A stretch of 64,000 nt of DNA from Aromatoleum toluclasticum ATCC 700605 (GTDB lineage: Bacteria > Pseudomonadota > Gammaproteobacteria > Burkholderiales > Rhodocyclaceae): the NCBI RefSeq assembly GCF_000378245.1, contig NZ_KB899506.1, positions 79,527 to 143,526 of the forward strand, given 5' to 3'. The position numbers and the translations under genes were made by a program. Under the pieces are notes generated by a model. It worked only from the letters and a program-made list of their open reading frames with translations, had not been told where the DNA came from and did not search any database. This document shows, piece after piece, positions 1 to 8,803 of this stretch; position 1 is the first letter of the stretch, and the number at the start of each line of letters is the position of its first letter.

Positions 1-1
1 G

Positions 2-670
2 CTGACCAAGTACCTGGGCGGTCACGGCAACTCGATCGGCGGCATCATCGTCGATTCGGGCAAGTTCCCCTGGGCTGAACACAAGGAACGCTTCAAGCGC
101 CTGAACGAGCCCGACGTGTCGTATCACGGCGTCGTATATACGGAAGCGCTTGGACCCGCGGCCTACATCGCGCGGGCGCGCGTGGTGCCGCTGCGCAACA
201 TGGGTGCGGCGATCTCGCCGTTCAACGCCTTCCTGATCCTGCAGGGCATCGAGACGCTGGCGCTGCGCATGGACCGCATCTGCGAAAACTCGGTGAAGAT
301 CGCACGCTTCCTGACCAGCCATTCCAAAGTCAGCTGGGTGAATTACGCGGGACTGGAGGAACACAAGGACTACCCGCTGGTCCAGCGCTACATGGGCGGA
401 CGGGCATCGGGCATCCTGAACTTCGGCGTGAAGGGCGGCCGTGAAGGCGGCGGCCGTTTCCAGGACGCGCTGAAGCTGGTGACGCGCCTCGTGAACATCG
501 GTGACTGCAAGTCGCTCGCCTGCCATCCGGCGTCGACGACGCACCGCCAGCTCTCGGCCGAGGAGCTCGTGCGCGCCGGCGTGACCGAAGACATGATCCG
601 CCTGTCGGTCGGCATCGAGCACGTCGATGACCTGATCGCGGACCTCGATCAGGCACTCGCGGCCGCCTGA
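2..670 (+). CDS. metY: O-acetylhomoserine sulfhydrylase, C-terminal part (5' end outside window)
   Basis: PLP-dependent enzyme of the Cys/Met-metabolism family that makes homocysteine (or methionine) from O-acetylhomoserine and sulfide (or methanethiol) in the cytoplasm. The open frame runs in from the window edge and 222 codons are visible. The window opens on LTKYLGGHG, the motif whose Lys forms the PLP Schiff base, so the N-terminal half is missing. GxGGIIVDSG, the ACHPASTTH stretch and the C-terminal RLSVGIEHVDDLIADL are typical of the O-acetylhomoserine branch rather than cystathionine gamma-synthase. The Met at position 116 is internal, not a start. No operon partner is visible downstream. 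Confidence 0.9.
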   Translation: MTKYLGGHGNSIGGIIVDSGKFPWAEHKERFKRLNEPDVSYHGVVYTEALGPAAYIARARVVPLRNMGAAISPFNAFLILQGIETLALRMDRICENSVKIARFLTSHSKVSWVNYAGLEEHKDYPLVQRYMGGRASGILNFGVKGGREGGGRFQDALKLVTRLVNIGDCKSLACHPASTTHRQLSAEELVRAGVTEDMIRLSVGIEHVDDLIADLDQALAAA

Positions 671-814
671 GCGCCCCGCACGAATCGGTAGCGCGAGCAC
701 AGCGCATCCCGCCACGCTGCGCCTGCCCCTGGCGCGCAGCGTGGATCGGCGGGATCCGCTTTGCTCCTCCCGCCCTGCCTGATTCGTCTCATCTGCCGCC
801 TGATCGGCGGCGGA

Positions 815-1111
815 CTATTTCCCGCCCGCCGCCTCGTCGATGAAGCGGGCAAGCGCGATGTCGCGCTCGGTCAGCCCGCCCGCGTCGTGCGTCGACAAGG
901 TGATGTCGACGCGGTTATACACATTGAACCATTCCGGATGGTGGTCCATCTTCTCCGCCATCAGGGCGACGCGCGCCATGAAGGCGAAGGCGGCGTTGAA
1001 GTCCTTGAACCGGATGCTGCGCGTGATCGCGTCGCGTCCGGGCGCGAGCGTCCAGTCGGGCAGCGTCGCCAGCGCGGCGCGGCGTTCGTCGTCATCGAGT
1101 TTCCGGCTCAT
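815..1111 (-). CDS. phhB: 4a-hydroxytetrahydrobiopterin dehydratase (pterin-4a-carbinolamine dehydratase)
   Basis: Small cytoplasmic enzyme of 98 residues that dehydrates the 4a-carbinolamine formed by aromatic amino acid hydroxylases, so regenerating the pterin cofactor; the same fold can act as a dimerisation cofactor. The family signature is present: [20 protein letters not shown] followed by [12 protein letters not shown]. The start at 1111 is chosen over an in-frame Met 15 codons upstream because GGAGGA lies about five bases before it and MSRKL matches the usual length. No hydroxylase gene is next to it. It lies just downstream of the DUF748 gene on the same strand. Confidence 0.9.
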   Translation of the reverse strand: MSRKLDDDERRAALATLPDWTLAPGRDAITRSIRFKDFNAAFAFMARVALMAEKMDHHPEWFNVYNRVDITLSTHDAGGLTERDIALARFIDEAAGGK

Positions 1112-1152
1112 GGTGTCCTCCGCTCCGTCTGCCCGCGCGCGTCGCCGTCCGC

Positions 1153-4100
1153 TCACTTGAGCGAGAACATCGTGCGCCGCGCGGCACCCCCTTCACCCGC
1201 CTTGTCGCCGCTCGCCGCCTCGACCTTGGGGCTGAGCAGGAAGACCCGCTCGGCGGGAACCTTGCCATCCTCGAGCAGTTTGTCCTTGATCACCTGGCCG
1301 CGCTGCAGGGCGAGCTGACGCAGCGCCTCGTCATCCACCTTGGTGTTGGCGAGCATCAACGCCTCCATTTCCTCCACCGGCAGATCCTTGAGCAGCCCGA
1401 TCGCGTTGCGCGGGCGCTTGAAGTCGGCATCACGATAGACCTTCCTGAGCCAGGTTGCGTACTCCTCTTGCGTCAACGTCAGCTCGTCGAGCGACGGCGC
1501 CTCTTCGCCCTTGCGCACCATTTCCTTGAGCTTCGCTGCCTTGACGCTGCGCTCCATCTGCACGCGCCGAACGCCATCCGGATCGGTGGCAGGATCGGCG
1601 TGGGCAGTGATTTCGAGCTTCAGCGCAGGCCGGTCGGCGAGCGCACGCGCGAGCGTCGCGACCTTCTCGGTCGTGGCCTTGTCGAGGCTCGCGCGGCCCG
1701 GCGCGAACTCGATGTAGGACAGCTCCTCGCCGCCGCCGAACATCGAGCCGAGCAGCGAGAACGGGGCGGTGAGCGCCTTGCCGATGAGGTTGATGATGGC
1801 CTTGATGACGATGCCGGCGACGCTGAACTCGGGGTCGTCGAGCGAGCCGCCGATGGGCATATTGAGGTCGATTTCGCCGCGGCTGTTCTTCAGCAGCGAC
1901 ACCGCTAGCTGCACCGGCAGGTTCAGCGCGGTCGGACTGTCGACCTTGTCACCGAACGTGAGCTGATCAAGGAAAACGCGGTTGGTCGCAGTGAGCTTGC
2001 GGTCCTCGATCTTGTAGTTGAGGTCGGCGGACAGCTTGCCTTTCTGGATGCCGTAGCCGACGTACTTGCCGGAATACGCAGAGACGGCGGTGAGTTCGAA
2101 ATCCTTCACCGATGCAGCGATGTCGAGGTAGCGGTCCTGCCGGAAGGGGTTGAGCTGGCCGACGACGGTGACGGGAGCGGCATTGTCCACCTTGCCGCGC
2201 AGGTCGAGCTTGGCGATGGTCGACGGGTCCGACGACAGGCCGACGAGTTCGCCCTCCATGCCCGTGAGGTTGGCGTCGTAGTTCGGCCTGATGAAACGGT
2301 CGCTGAACTGGATGTTGCCCCGCTTGATCGTCACCTTGCCGATCGAGATCGGCGGGGGCGGTTCCGCCGGCGGCGCGACCGTCGTTTCGGCCTTGCCGGA
2401 CGCAGCCGGCGCCGGTGCCGGAGCGGGAACGGGCGGCACCTCACCGGGCGCCGGCGCGGCGGCCGGCTGCGCATCCGCGGGCGTTTCGTGATGACGGATC
2501 TCGCGCAGGTTGAGGCGACCCTGTTCGTCGAGGATCAGGCGGGTGTAGAAGTCATCCAGCGAGACATCCTTGATGGCGACCGCGAGCGGCGCGAGGCGGA
2601 AGTCGATGCCGGTGACGGCGAATTTCTTCCAGCGCAGGAAGTCCGCGGCCTGTGCCTTGTCGATGGACGCGAAGTTGTCGACGCCGACATCGCCGCGGAA
2701 GTTCGCCTTGAGGCTGCCATCGCGCACCGACTCGAAAGCGAGCTTGCCGCGCGTGCTGAGATTGCCGCGCGAGATGGCGATGTTGAGCTGTTCGACGACA
2801 TAGGGCTGCAGCGGCAGGAGGTCGACGGCCTTCAGGTCGAGGTTGAGATCGCCCTTGAGCGGGTCCATACCGACGGCGCCCTTCACGCCGATGCTGCCGC
2901 GCTTGTTCACACGCGCCGCGAGGTCCAGCCTGGCGGTGGAGCCCTTCACCGTGCTGATGCCTTCCGCCCCGAGCTTGATCGCATCGGCGAGCAGCACGAT
3001 GGGCGTGCCCTGGGTACGGTCCTCGAAGCGCGCGGACCAGTCGTCGAACGTGAGCTTGTTGACCGTCACCACCCAGGGTTTCGCTGATCCCTCGTCGGCG
3101 GACTGCTGCTTGTCGCCCTTTCCGGGCTTCGCAGCCTTGGCCGGCTTCGCGGCCGGTTCGGCCTTGCCCGGCTTCGGCTCGCCGACGAGACCGAGGGCGT
3201 CGAGCTTGCCTTGCTTGTCCCGGACCGCCGCGAACGCTGCGCCGTTCGATTCGACGCTGCCGACGTTCACCGTACGATCGGCCGGCACGATCTTGACGTC
3301 GTTGACGGCGAAGCGCGCGAGCTTGGCGACGGGCTGTTTCTGCCCCTTGAGCGCGAGCTCGAATTCACGCAGCACGAGTGCTTCGGCAAGAAGATCGATC
3401 TGCGGCGCCTGGTCGGCCATCTTGACCTTGTACTGGACGGTCGCGTCGACACGTCCGCCGCGGACGTCTCCGCCCGGAAGCTGCGCGGCGTAGTACGGAA
3501 GGTAGCGCGAGACGAGGAAGTTCTCGGCTGCGACGCGCCCCTCCACCTCCAGCGGATTGAGACGCACGCGGTCGCGGTGGCTGCTCTTCTCGCCGGCGTC
3601 CGTGGCGAAGTCGAGAGCGATTTCGGCGACCGCGTCCGGTGCGGTACTGACATTGCGGGCCTCGAACTGCAGGTCCCTGATCTCGGTGCGGAAAGGCTCG
3701 CCTCCGCTGTTCGGTCCGGCGGCTGCGCGGTCTTCGACACGGATCATCGCGCCGGTGATCTTCGCGTTGTCGAGTGTGAACAGCAGCGGCTCGGCGGCTG
3801 CAGGCGCTGACGCAGGGGGCGCGACAGGCGCTGCGTTCGGCGCGTTGCCCTCCGCCTGCCCGGCACCCGTCTCGGGCGCGGCAGCAGCCGGTTTGTCGGC
3901 GGCCGGTGGCGGCAGGATCTCCTGGAAATTCAGGCGTCCGTTGGCGAGGCGCACGACATCCACGGTCGGCTGCCCGATTTCGAGGCGATCGAAGTGGAGC
4001 TTGCGCGCGAGGGGCTGCACGTCGGCCAGGCCGAGCGAGAGCGTGGGGATGCCGAGCAGCGGAGCGCCGTTCGCGTCCTCCAGCCTGATCGCGGCGAAAT

Positions 4101-4950
4101 CGACCGAACCCTTCAGGGCAACGTTCGGCGTTTCGTTGGCGGCCTGCGAAAAAGCGAGTTCGAGATTGGTCGATACACGGCCTTCGGGCAGCCGGAATGC
4201 CGGCTTGAAGGGCAGGTAGGCGACGTAAGGGGTGAAGTCGAAGCCGTCGAGCTTGAGTTCGAGGATGGTGTCGCGGTCGTTCGCGAACGGACGAGTGCGT
4301 CCGACGAGTTGCAGCGGGTGGCCGTTGATGAGCGCGGAAACGACCGGCTCGATGAAGAGTTCGATCTTGACCGGCAGATTGGAGACGAAGGGCAGGCCGA
4401 TGGTGAGATCGGTGATGTCGTTCTTGACCCCGACCAGCCGGTCCTCGACGTGGACCGCGCCGTCGACGAGCTGGATGTTGTTGAGCGAGAACAGCGCCGG
4501 CTTGTCGTCCTCCGTCTTCGGGCGCGCTGCCAGCCGCTCCTGGACGTCGGTCCAGCTGTGACGGGTTTCGTCGAGGCGCACGAAATTGACGCGCGGTGCT
4601 TCGAGGCGAATCTCGCGCAGCACGGGCGCGCCGCGGAAGATCGACTCGCCTTCGAGATTTGCATACAGCGAACGGAACGAGAACGCGCCGGGCTGGCCGT
4701 CGGCCTCAGCGATGTCGAGACCCGTTGCGGTGATGGACAGCGCGAACGGGTTGATGTCGATGTCTTCGATGGTGACCTGGCGGCCGAGGACGTCCGAGGC
4801 GATCTTCTGCCCGAAATGGCGAACCAGCGGGGGGGCGGCCAGGAAGCCGAGCACGGCGATCACGACTACGGTGCCGGCCAGCCATTTCGCCAAACGCTTC
4901 AGCTTGGCCGGATCGAACCGCGAACTGCTGGCCTGGGCATCAACGGACAT
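1153..4950 (-). CDS. DUF748 (AsmA-like) envelope protein with OmpA-like C-terminal region
   Basis: Very large protein of 1265 residues. One N-terminal membrane segment (about residues 22-44) is followed by a long predicted periplasmic body of repeated beta-rich segments typical of DUF748/AsmA proteins, for example the recurring pattern '[16 protein letters not shown]'-like and '[15 protein letters not shown]'. Two Ala/Pro-rich linkers occur near residues 355-390 and 830-860, and a Lys/Ala-rich one near 610-630. The last 200 residues contain an OmpA-like stretch ([11 protein letters not shown]) that could bind peptidoglycan. AsmA-type proteins are linked to lipid transport between membranes; that role is inferred here. 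The start at 4950 has GGAGG seven bases upstream; an earlier Met at 4974 lacks a comparable site. Confidence 0.8.
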   Translation of the reverse strand: MSVDAQASSSRFDPAKLKRLAKWLAGTVVVIAVLGFLAAPPLVRHFGQKIASDVLGRQVTIEDIDINPFALSITATGLDIAEADGQPGAFSFRSLYANLEGESIFRGAPVLREIRLEAPRVNFVRLDETRHSWTDVQERLAARPKTEDDKPALFSLNNIQLVDGAVHVEDRLVGVKNDITDLTIGLPFVSNLPVKIELFIEPVVSALINGHPLQLVGRTRPFANDRDTILELKLDGFDFTPYVAYLPFKPAFRLPEGRVSTNLELAFSQAANETPNVALKGSVDFAAIRLEDANGAPLLGIPTLSLGLADVQPLARKLHFDRLEIGQPTVDVVRLANGRLNFQEILPPPAADKPAAAAPETGAGQAEGNAPNAAPVAPPASAPAAAEPLLFTLDNAKITGAMIRVEDRAAAGPNSGGEPFRTEIRDLQFEARNVSTAPDAVAEIALDFATDAGEKSSHRDRVRLNPLEVEGRVAAENFLVSRYLPYYAAQLPGGDVRGGRVDATVQYKVKMADQAPQIDLLAEALVLREFELALKGQKQPVAKLARFAVNDVKIVPADRTVNVGSVESNGAAFAAVRDKQGKLDALGLVGEPKPGKAEPAAKPAKAAKPGKGDKQQSADEGSAKPWVVTVNKLTFDDWSARFEDRTQGTPIVLLADAIKLGAEGISTVKGSTARLDLAARVNKRGSIGVKGAVGMDPLKGDLNLDLKAVDLLPLQPYVVEQLNIAISRGNLSTRGKLAFESVRDGSLKANFRGDVGVDNFASIDKAQAADFLRWKKFAVTGIDFRLAPLAVAIKDVSLDDFYTRLILDEQGRLNLREIRHHETPADAQPAAAPAPGEVPPVPAPAPAPAASGKAETTVAPPAEPPPPISIGKVTIKRGNIQFSDRFIRPNYDANLTGMEGELVGLSSDPSTIAKLDLRGKVDNAAPVTVVGQLNPFRQDRYLDIAASVKDFELTAVSAYSGKYVGYGIQKGKLSADLNYKIEDRKLTATNRVFLDQLTFGDKVDSPTALNLPVQLAVSLLKNSRGEIDLNMPIGGSLDDPEFSVAGIVIKAIINLIGKALTAPFSLLGSMFGGGEELSYIEFAPGRASLDKATTEKVATLARALADRPALKLEITAHADPATDPDGVRRVQMERSVKAAKLKEMVRKGEEAPSLDELTLTQEEYATWLRKVYRDADFKRPRNAIGLLKDLPVEEMEALMLANTKVDDEALRQLALQRGQVIKDKLLEDGKVPAERVFLLSPKVEAASGDKAGEGGAARRTMFSLK

Positions 4951-5179
4951 GCATTGCCTCCACGAAAATTTCACACCACAGGCGACGCGCTCGCGCCCAT
5001 GACATCAATCTAGCAGGCCACCGCACGAGTGTGAATCTCGGCCGCGCCACTCCTCGATCTTGCACCATTGCGTTGTTGCAGGAATGGCGCAAATGTTTCC
5101 CGATTTCATAGGCGTCGCACCGTTGCCCGCGGCAGCCGGACCGGCTCCGCGGGGCGAATTGATTGGATACACCGACGGT

Positions 5180-5193
5180 TTGACACGCATCAA
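5180..5193 (+). promoter_or_regulatory. FNR/Dnr-type binding site upstream of hemerythrin operon
   Basis: TTGAC-ACGC-ATCAA matches the FNR-family palindrome TTGAT-N4-ATCAA at nine of ten positions. A possible minus-10 (GAGAAT, 5215-5220) lies at about the spacing expected of a class II FNR promoter, with the ATG at 5250. The rest of 4951-5249 shows no other gene or obvious element. The identity of the regulator (FNR, Dnr or NnrR type) cannot be read from the site. Confidence 0.7.
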
Positions 5194-5249
5194 GGATCAC
5201 CCTGCTGGAATTGGGAGAATTCATCCACCCACACAGGAGACCCGCAACC

Positions 5250-5693
5250 ATGAGCCAGATCACTTCCCTGATGACCGACGACCACCGCCACTGCGACCAG
5301 ACCTTTGCCCGGGCCGAGACGGCCGCGGCCAAGGGCAAGTGGGACGAAGCGAGTGCTGCCCTGGAGCAGTTCGCGTCGGAACTGGAAGGTCATTTCGATA
5401 CCGAGGAATCCTTCCTCTTCCCGAAGTTCGAGGCCGCCACGGGAATGACCGAGGGCCCGACCAAGGTGATGCGCGGCGAGCATGCCGAGATGCGCAGCGC
5501 GCTCACCCGCATGCGCGACGCACTCGCCAACAAGGACAAGGACGATTACGCCGGCGAAGCGGAGACGCTGCTGATCCTGATGCAGCAGCACAATATGAAG
5601 GAAGAGAATATCCTTTATCCCATGTGCGATTCGCAGTTGGCGGGCTCCGACGTGGCAGCCGGGCTGAGCGAACGCCTTCACGCGAGGGCCTAA
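5250..5693 (+). CDS. Hemerythrin domain-containing protein
   Basis: Predicted cytoplasmic four-helix hemerythrin of 147 residues with a di-iron site. Candidate ligands are visible: H12/H14 in DDHRHCD, H48 with E52 in EGHFDTEE, H78 in GEHAEM, and H114 with E118 in QQHNMKEE. Such proteins bind O2 or NO or take part in iron-centre repair (the YtfE/DnrN group). This one lacks the N-terminal DUF542 (ScdA) domain of YtfE, so a direct repair role is not supported. The start at 5250 has AGGAGA upstream. The stop overlaps the start of the DUF2249 gene (TAATG), and an FNR-type box lies about 57 bases upstream, so the operon is probably induced without oxygen. Confidence 0.85.
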   Translation: MSQITSLMTDDHRHCDQTFARAETAAAKGKWDEASAALEQFASELEGHFDTEESFLFPKFEAATGMTEGPTKVMRGEHAEMRSALTRMRDALANKDKDDYAGEAETLLILMQQHNMKEENILYPMCDSQLAGSDVAAGLSERLHARA

Positions 5694-5908
5694 TGAAGAA
5701 AACCGTAGACGCGCGCGGCCTGGAACCACCGCAGCCTTTCGAACGGGTGATGGATGCGCTGGCGGATCTGCCGAAGGGCGAGAGCCTCCTGCTCCTGCTC
5801 GACCGCATGCCCCATCCGCTGTTCCGCATCCTGGACCGCGACGGCTACAAGTATGAAAGCCGTATCCGCGACGACGGCGTCGTCGAGATCGACATCCTGA
5901 ATCCATGA
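5693..5908 (+). CDS. DUF2249 domain-containing small protein (TusA-like fold)
   Basis: 71 residues. It opens with the family pattern DARGLEPPQPFERVMDAL, followed by ESLLLLLDRMPHPLF and RILDRDGYKYESRI, which fits the two-layer alpha/beta sandwich of DUF2249/TusA-like proteins. It has no Cys at all, so the sulfur-carrier chemistry of TusA is excluded. DUF2249 genes often sit beside hemerythrin-like and denitrification genes, but no biochemical role is established that I can name. The start overlaps the stop of the hemerythrin gene by one base, and its own stop overlaps the next gene by four bases, so the three are translationally coupled. Confidence 0.8.
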   Translation: MKKTVDARGLEPPQPFERVMDALADLPKGESLLLLLDRMPHPLFRILDRDGYKYESRIRDDGVVEIDILNP

Positions 5909-7167
5909 TTCCCGACGGACAGACCCTCAGCTACGACGCGGCGCCGGCCTTCTCGACGCCGCTGCGTTTCTTTCTCACCGCCCCGCTCTTCGGCGCCGCC
6001 GCCGGAGCCGCCCTGCTGGCGGCGCCGGAACTGCTGGATTCGCGCTGGACGCCCGGCGCGCTGGCGGTGACGCACCTGATAGCAGTCGGTTTCATGCTGA
6101 CGGTGATGCTGGGGGCCTTGTTCCAGGTTTTGCCGGTGGTCGCGGGGGCGGTGATTCCGCGCTCGGGACCGGTCGCAACGGTCGTGCATGTGGCGATGAC
6201 GACCGGCGCGCTGTGTCTGGCGTGGGGACTGGGCAGCGGCTCGCCTGCCTTTCTCGTTCCGGCGACGGTACTGCTCGGCGGAGGGCTCACGCTCTTCGTC
6301 GTCGCCGCCTTCCTCGGGCTGCGGCGGATCCCCGTGGCGCAGGCGACGCCGCGCGACATGCGCATCGCGCTGCTCGGCTTCGCTGTCGCCGTCGCGCTCG
6401 GCATCACCCTGGCGCTGGCGCTCGGCGGCCGACTCGATCTGCCGCTGCTGACCGTGCTGAAACTGCACATCGGCTGGGCCCTGCTGGGCGGGTCAGGCGT
6501 GCTGCTCGCGGCCGCGAGCTGGGTCGTCGTGCCGATGTTCCAGATCACGCCGAACTACCCGGCGACCCTCACCCGATTCTGGGCGATGGGAACCGGTGCG
6601 GTACTGCTGGTGTGGAGCGCGACCGTGTATGGCGAACTCGGCTCCGCCGAATTCGCACTGTCGGCGGCGCTCGCAGCGCTGTGTGCGCTATTCGCGGTGA
6701 GCACGCTGAGGCTGCAGCGGCAATCACGGCGCTCGGTGCCCGACATGACGACGCGGGCCTTCCAGCTCGGGATGGGGAGTTTCATCGCGGGACTCGCCTG
6801 CGTGCTCACCGCGCAGCAGTCGGAGCATCAGGTCTGGCCCCTCCTCGCCGGGATACTGATCCTCCACGGCGGCTTCGTCAGCGTGATCGTCGGCATGCTC
6901 TACAAGATCGTGCCCTTCCTCGCCTGGCTGCACCTGACCCAGGACGTCGGCAAGGCGCCGAACATGAAGAAACTGCAGCCCGATTCGCCGATACGGCGTC
7001 ATCTGGCCCTGCACGCAGTCGCGCTCGCAGCCCTGCTGGTGGCGGCGCTGGTCGGCAATGCCTGGCTGATCCGCCTCGCCGGACTGCTCGTGGTCGGCGA
7101 GTTCGCTTTCCTGTTCGCGAACATCCTCAAGGTACTCGGCAACTATCGCCGGGCGCACGCAGCCTGA
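5905..7167 (+). CDS. Polytopic NnrS/haem-copper-oxidase-like membrane protein
   Basis: 420 residues with about twelve hydrophobic segments and short loops. Histidines sit in or at the ends of membrane helices (THLIAVGFML, LKLHIGWALL, LHGGFVSVIVGML), together with the motif GALFQVLPVVAG. This resembles NnrS-family or degenerate haem-copper-oxidase subunit I proteins. The full oxidase His set (six ligands and the Cu-B pair) is not evident, so catalytic O2 or NO reduction should not be assumed. It is the last gene of the FNR-linked hemerythrin-DUF2249 trio (ATGA overlap with DUF2249). NnrS proteins are tied to NO tolerance; a similar role is inferred. Alternative reading: an orphan permease. Confidence 0.55.
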   Translation: MIPDGQTLSYDAAPAFSTPLRFFLTAPLFGAAAGAALLAAPELLDSRWTPGALAVTHLIAVGFMLTVMLGALFQVLPVVAGAVIPRSGPVATVVHVAMTTGALCLAWGLGSGSPAFLVPATVLLGGGLTLFVVAAFLGLRRIPVAQATPRDMRIALLGFAVAVALGITLALALGGRLDLPLLTVLKLHIGWALLGGSGVLLAAASWVVVPMFQITPNYPATLTRFWAMGTGAVLLVWSATVYGELGSAEFALSAALAALCALFAVSTLRLQRQSRRSVPDMTTRAFQLGMGSFIAGLACVLTAQQSEHQVWPLLAGILILHGGFVSVIVGMLYKIVPFLAWLHLTQDVGKAPNMKKLQPDSPIRRHLALHAVALAALLVAALVGNAWLIRLAGLLVVGEFAFLFANILKVLGNYRRAHAA

Positions 7168-7264
7168 TCCGGTCGCAGTAGCCGTCCGGGTTGCCCGCGC
7201 GGCCGAATTCGCCGCGCTCGTCACGCCTCCGGCATGCCGTTGCGGGACCAGCCAGCGCGAACCC

Positions 7265-7353
7265 GTAGGGCGGGATGAAATCCCGCCGGTCGTTGGCGAC
7301 TCCACCGAAAGGGGCGCTCGTCGGGCGGGCGGCGGGATTTCATCCCGCCCTAC
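7265..7353. repeat. REP/BIME-like pair of inverted hairpin repeats
   Basis: A 23-base arm (7265-7287) is the exact reverse complement of a second arm (7331-7353). Each arm is itself a small hairpin, GGCGGGAT-GAA-ATCCCGCC. Two inverted REP units facing each other with a 43-base spacer is the classic BIME layout, usually mobilised by REP-associated transposases. It separates the NnrS-like gene from narK1 and could end transcription from upstream. Confidence 0.8.
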
Positions 7354-7416
7354 TTCTCCCCTGTGCGTGGACTAGTTCTGAAGTACTAGGCCCGCCGGCA
7401 CACGACTAGTACTTCA
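7351..7416. promoter_or_regulatory. Possible NarL-type heptamer cluster upstream of narK1
   Basis: TACTTCT at 7351 fits the NarL heptamer TACYYMT exactly. TACTTCA occurs inverted at 7379-7385 and direct at 7410-7416, with one mismatch each. The last two lie within a perfect 10-base inverted repeat. The arrangement is not the standard 7-2-7 pair. It is attractive because narX and narL lie in the same cluster, but short motifs like this arise by chance. Confidence 0.25.
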
Positions 7417-7511
7417 ACCCCTGCTTTCGGCGAATGTTCGCCGGCAGGCGCGAGGCATAACCTTGCTTCCAGCATGGAACGCGGTGCGTTCCGCCCTGGA
7501 GGAAGAGGAAG

Positions 7512-8765
7512 ATGGCCTCGCAACGCCGCAAGCAGTTCTCCGTTCTGGTGATGAGTACGACCGCATTCACGATGTGTTTTGCGGCGTGGATGCTTTTCGC
7601 GGTGATCGGGATTCCGATCAAGGCCCAACTGGGTCTCAACGAAACCCAGTTCGGTCTGCTCGCGGCAACCCCCGTGCTGACCGGCGCGCTGGTGCGCCTG
7701 CCCCTGGGCATGCTGACCGACAAACTCGGCGGCCGCATGGTGTTCTTCGCGCTGATGCTCGCGACGGTCGCGCCGATCTGGCTGATCAGCCAGGCGACGG
7801 CGTACTGGCATTTCCTGCTCGCGGGGCTCTTCGTCGGGCTCGCGGGCGGCTCGTTCTCGGTCGGCATCGCCTACTGCGCGCGCTGGTTCGAACGCAAGAA
7901 CCAGGGTTTCGCGATGGGCGTATTCGGCGCCGGCAACTCCGGCGCGGCGGTGACCAAGCTGGTCGCGCCGGTGCTGGTCGTCGCCTTCGGCTGGGAATTC
8001 GTGCCCAAGGCCTTCGCCGGAGCGATGCTGGCGATCGCCATCGCCTTCTGGCTCTTTACCTACGAAGATCCCGAACACCGCGTGTCGTCGAGCGTGAAGT
8101 TCGCCGACCAGCTGCGCGTGCTGAAGAATCCGCGCGTGTGGAAGTACTGCCAGTACTACTCCATCGTCTTCGGCGGCTATGTGGCGCTGGCACTGTGGAT
8201 GACGAAATACTACGTGACCGAGTTCGGCCTGGGCCTCGAGACCGCGGCCCTGCTTGCGGCCTGTTTTTCGCTGCCGGGCGGCGTGCTGCGCGCGGTGGGC
8301 GGCTGGTTCTCCGACCGCTTCGGCGCCCACAAGGTGACCTGGTGGGTGATGTGGGTGTCGTGGGTGTGCCTGTTCCTGCTGTCCTACCCGCACACCGAGT
8401 TCACGGTGATGACCGTGTCCGGCCCGAAGACCTTCGCGATCCATCACAACGTCTGGTTCTTCACCGCATTGATGTTCACGGTCGGCGTCGCCTGGGCCTT
8501 CGGCAAGGCGTCGGTGTTCAAGTACATCTCGGACGAATTCCCGCACGAGATCGGCGCGGTGTCGGGGATCGTCGGCCTGGTCGGCGGCCTCGGCGGCTTC
8601 CTGCTGCCGATCATGTTCGGGGCACTCCTCGACCTGACGGGCGTGCGCTCCAGTGCCTTCATGCTGCTCTACGGCGTGACCTGGGTGTCGCTGATCTGGA
8701 TGTACTGGACCGAGGTGCGCCGCACCGACGTGATGCACGGCGGCGCAGCGGCCGCAACCAAGTAA
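7512..8765 (+). CDS. narK1: Nitrate/nitrite transporter of the MFS, NarK1 type
   Basis: 417-residue inner-membrane MFS carrier with about twelve membrane segments. It carries the nitrate-porter glycine-rich signatures (GLAGGSFSVGIAYCARWF and GAGNSGAAVTKLVAP in the first half, GIVGLVGGLGGFLLPI in the second) and the loop motif GMLTDKLGGR. NarK1-type proteins are thought to work as proton-nitrate symporters, supplying substrate to the cytoplasmic active site of NarG. GGAGGAAGAG sits directly upstream of the ATG. It heads the nar cluster, 38 bases before narK2. In several denitrifiers NarK1 and NarK2 are fused; here they are two separate genes. Confidence 0.9.
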   Translation: MASQRRKQFSVLVMSTTAFTMCFAAWMLFAVIGIPIKAQLGLNETQFGLLAATPVLTGALVRLPLGMLTDKLGGRMVFFALMLATVAPIWLISQATAYWHFLLAGLFVGLAGGSFSVGIAYCARWFERKNQGFAMGVFGAGNSGAAVTKLVAPVLVVAFGWEFVPKAFAGAMLAIAIAFWLFTYEDPEHRVSSSVKFADQLRVLKNPRVWKYCQYYSIVFGGYVALALWMTKYYVTEFGLGLETAALLAACFSLPGGVLRAVGGWFSDRFGAHKVTWWVMWVSWVCLFLLSYPHTEFTVMTVSGPKTFAIHHNVWFFTALMFTVGVAWAFGKASVFKYISDEFPHEIGAVSGIVGLVGGLGGFLLPIMFGALLDLTGVRSSAFMLLYGVTWVSLIWMYWTEVRRTDVMHGGAAAATK

Positions 8766-8803
8766 TTCCCAAAACAACACCAAATCCTGACCAAGGAGGA
8801 AGC

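Larger units (their letters stand above)
7168..7511. other. Intergenic region upstream of the nar cluster
   Basis: 344 bases without a convincing gene. It holds a REP-type inverted pair (7265-7353), a second inverted repeat GAAGTACTAG/CTAGTACTTC (7380-7389 and 7406-7415), and three heptamers resembling the NarL consensus TACYYMT (7351-7357, 7379-7385 inverted, 7410-7416). A weak minus-10 (CATAAC, 7456-7461) could serve narK1. I see no FNR-type palindrome here, unlike upstream of the hemerythrin, nosZ and nosR genes. Confidence 0.5.
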
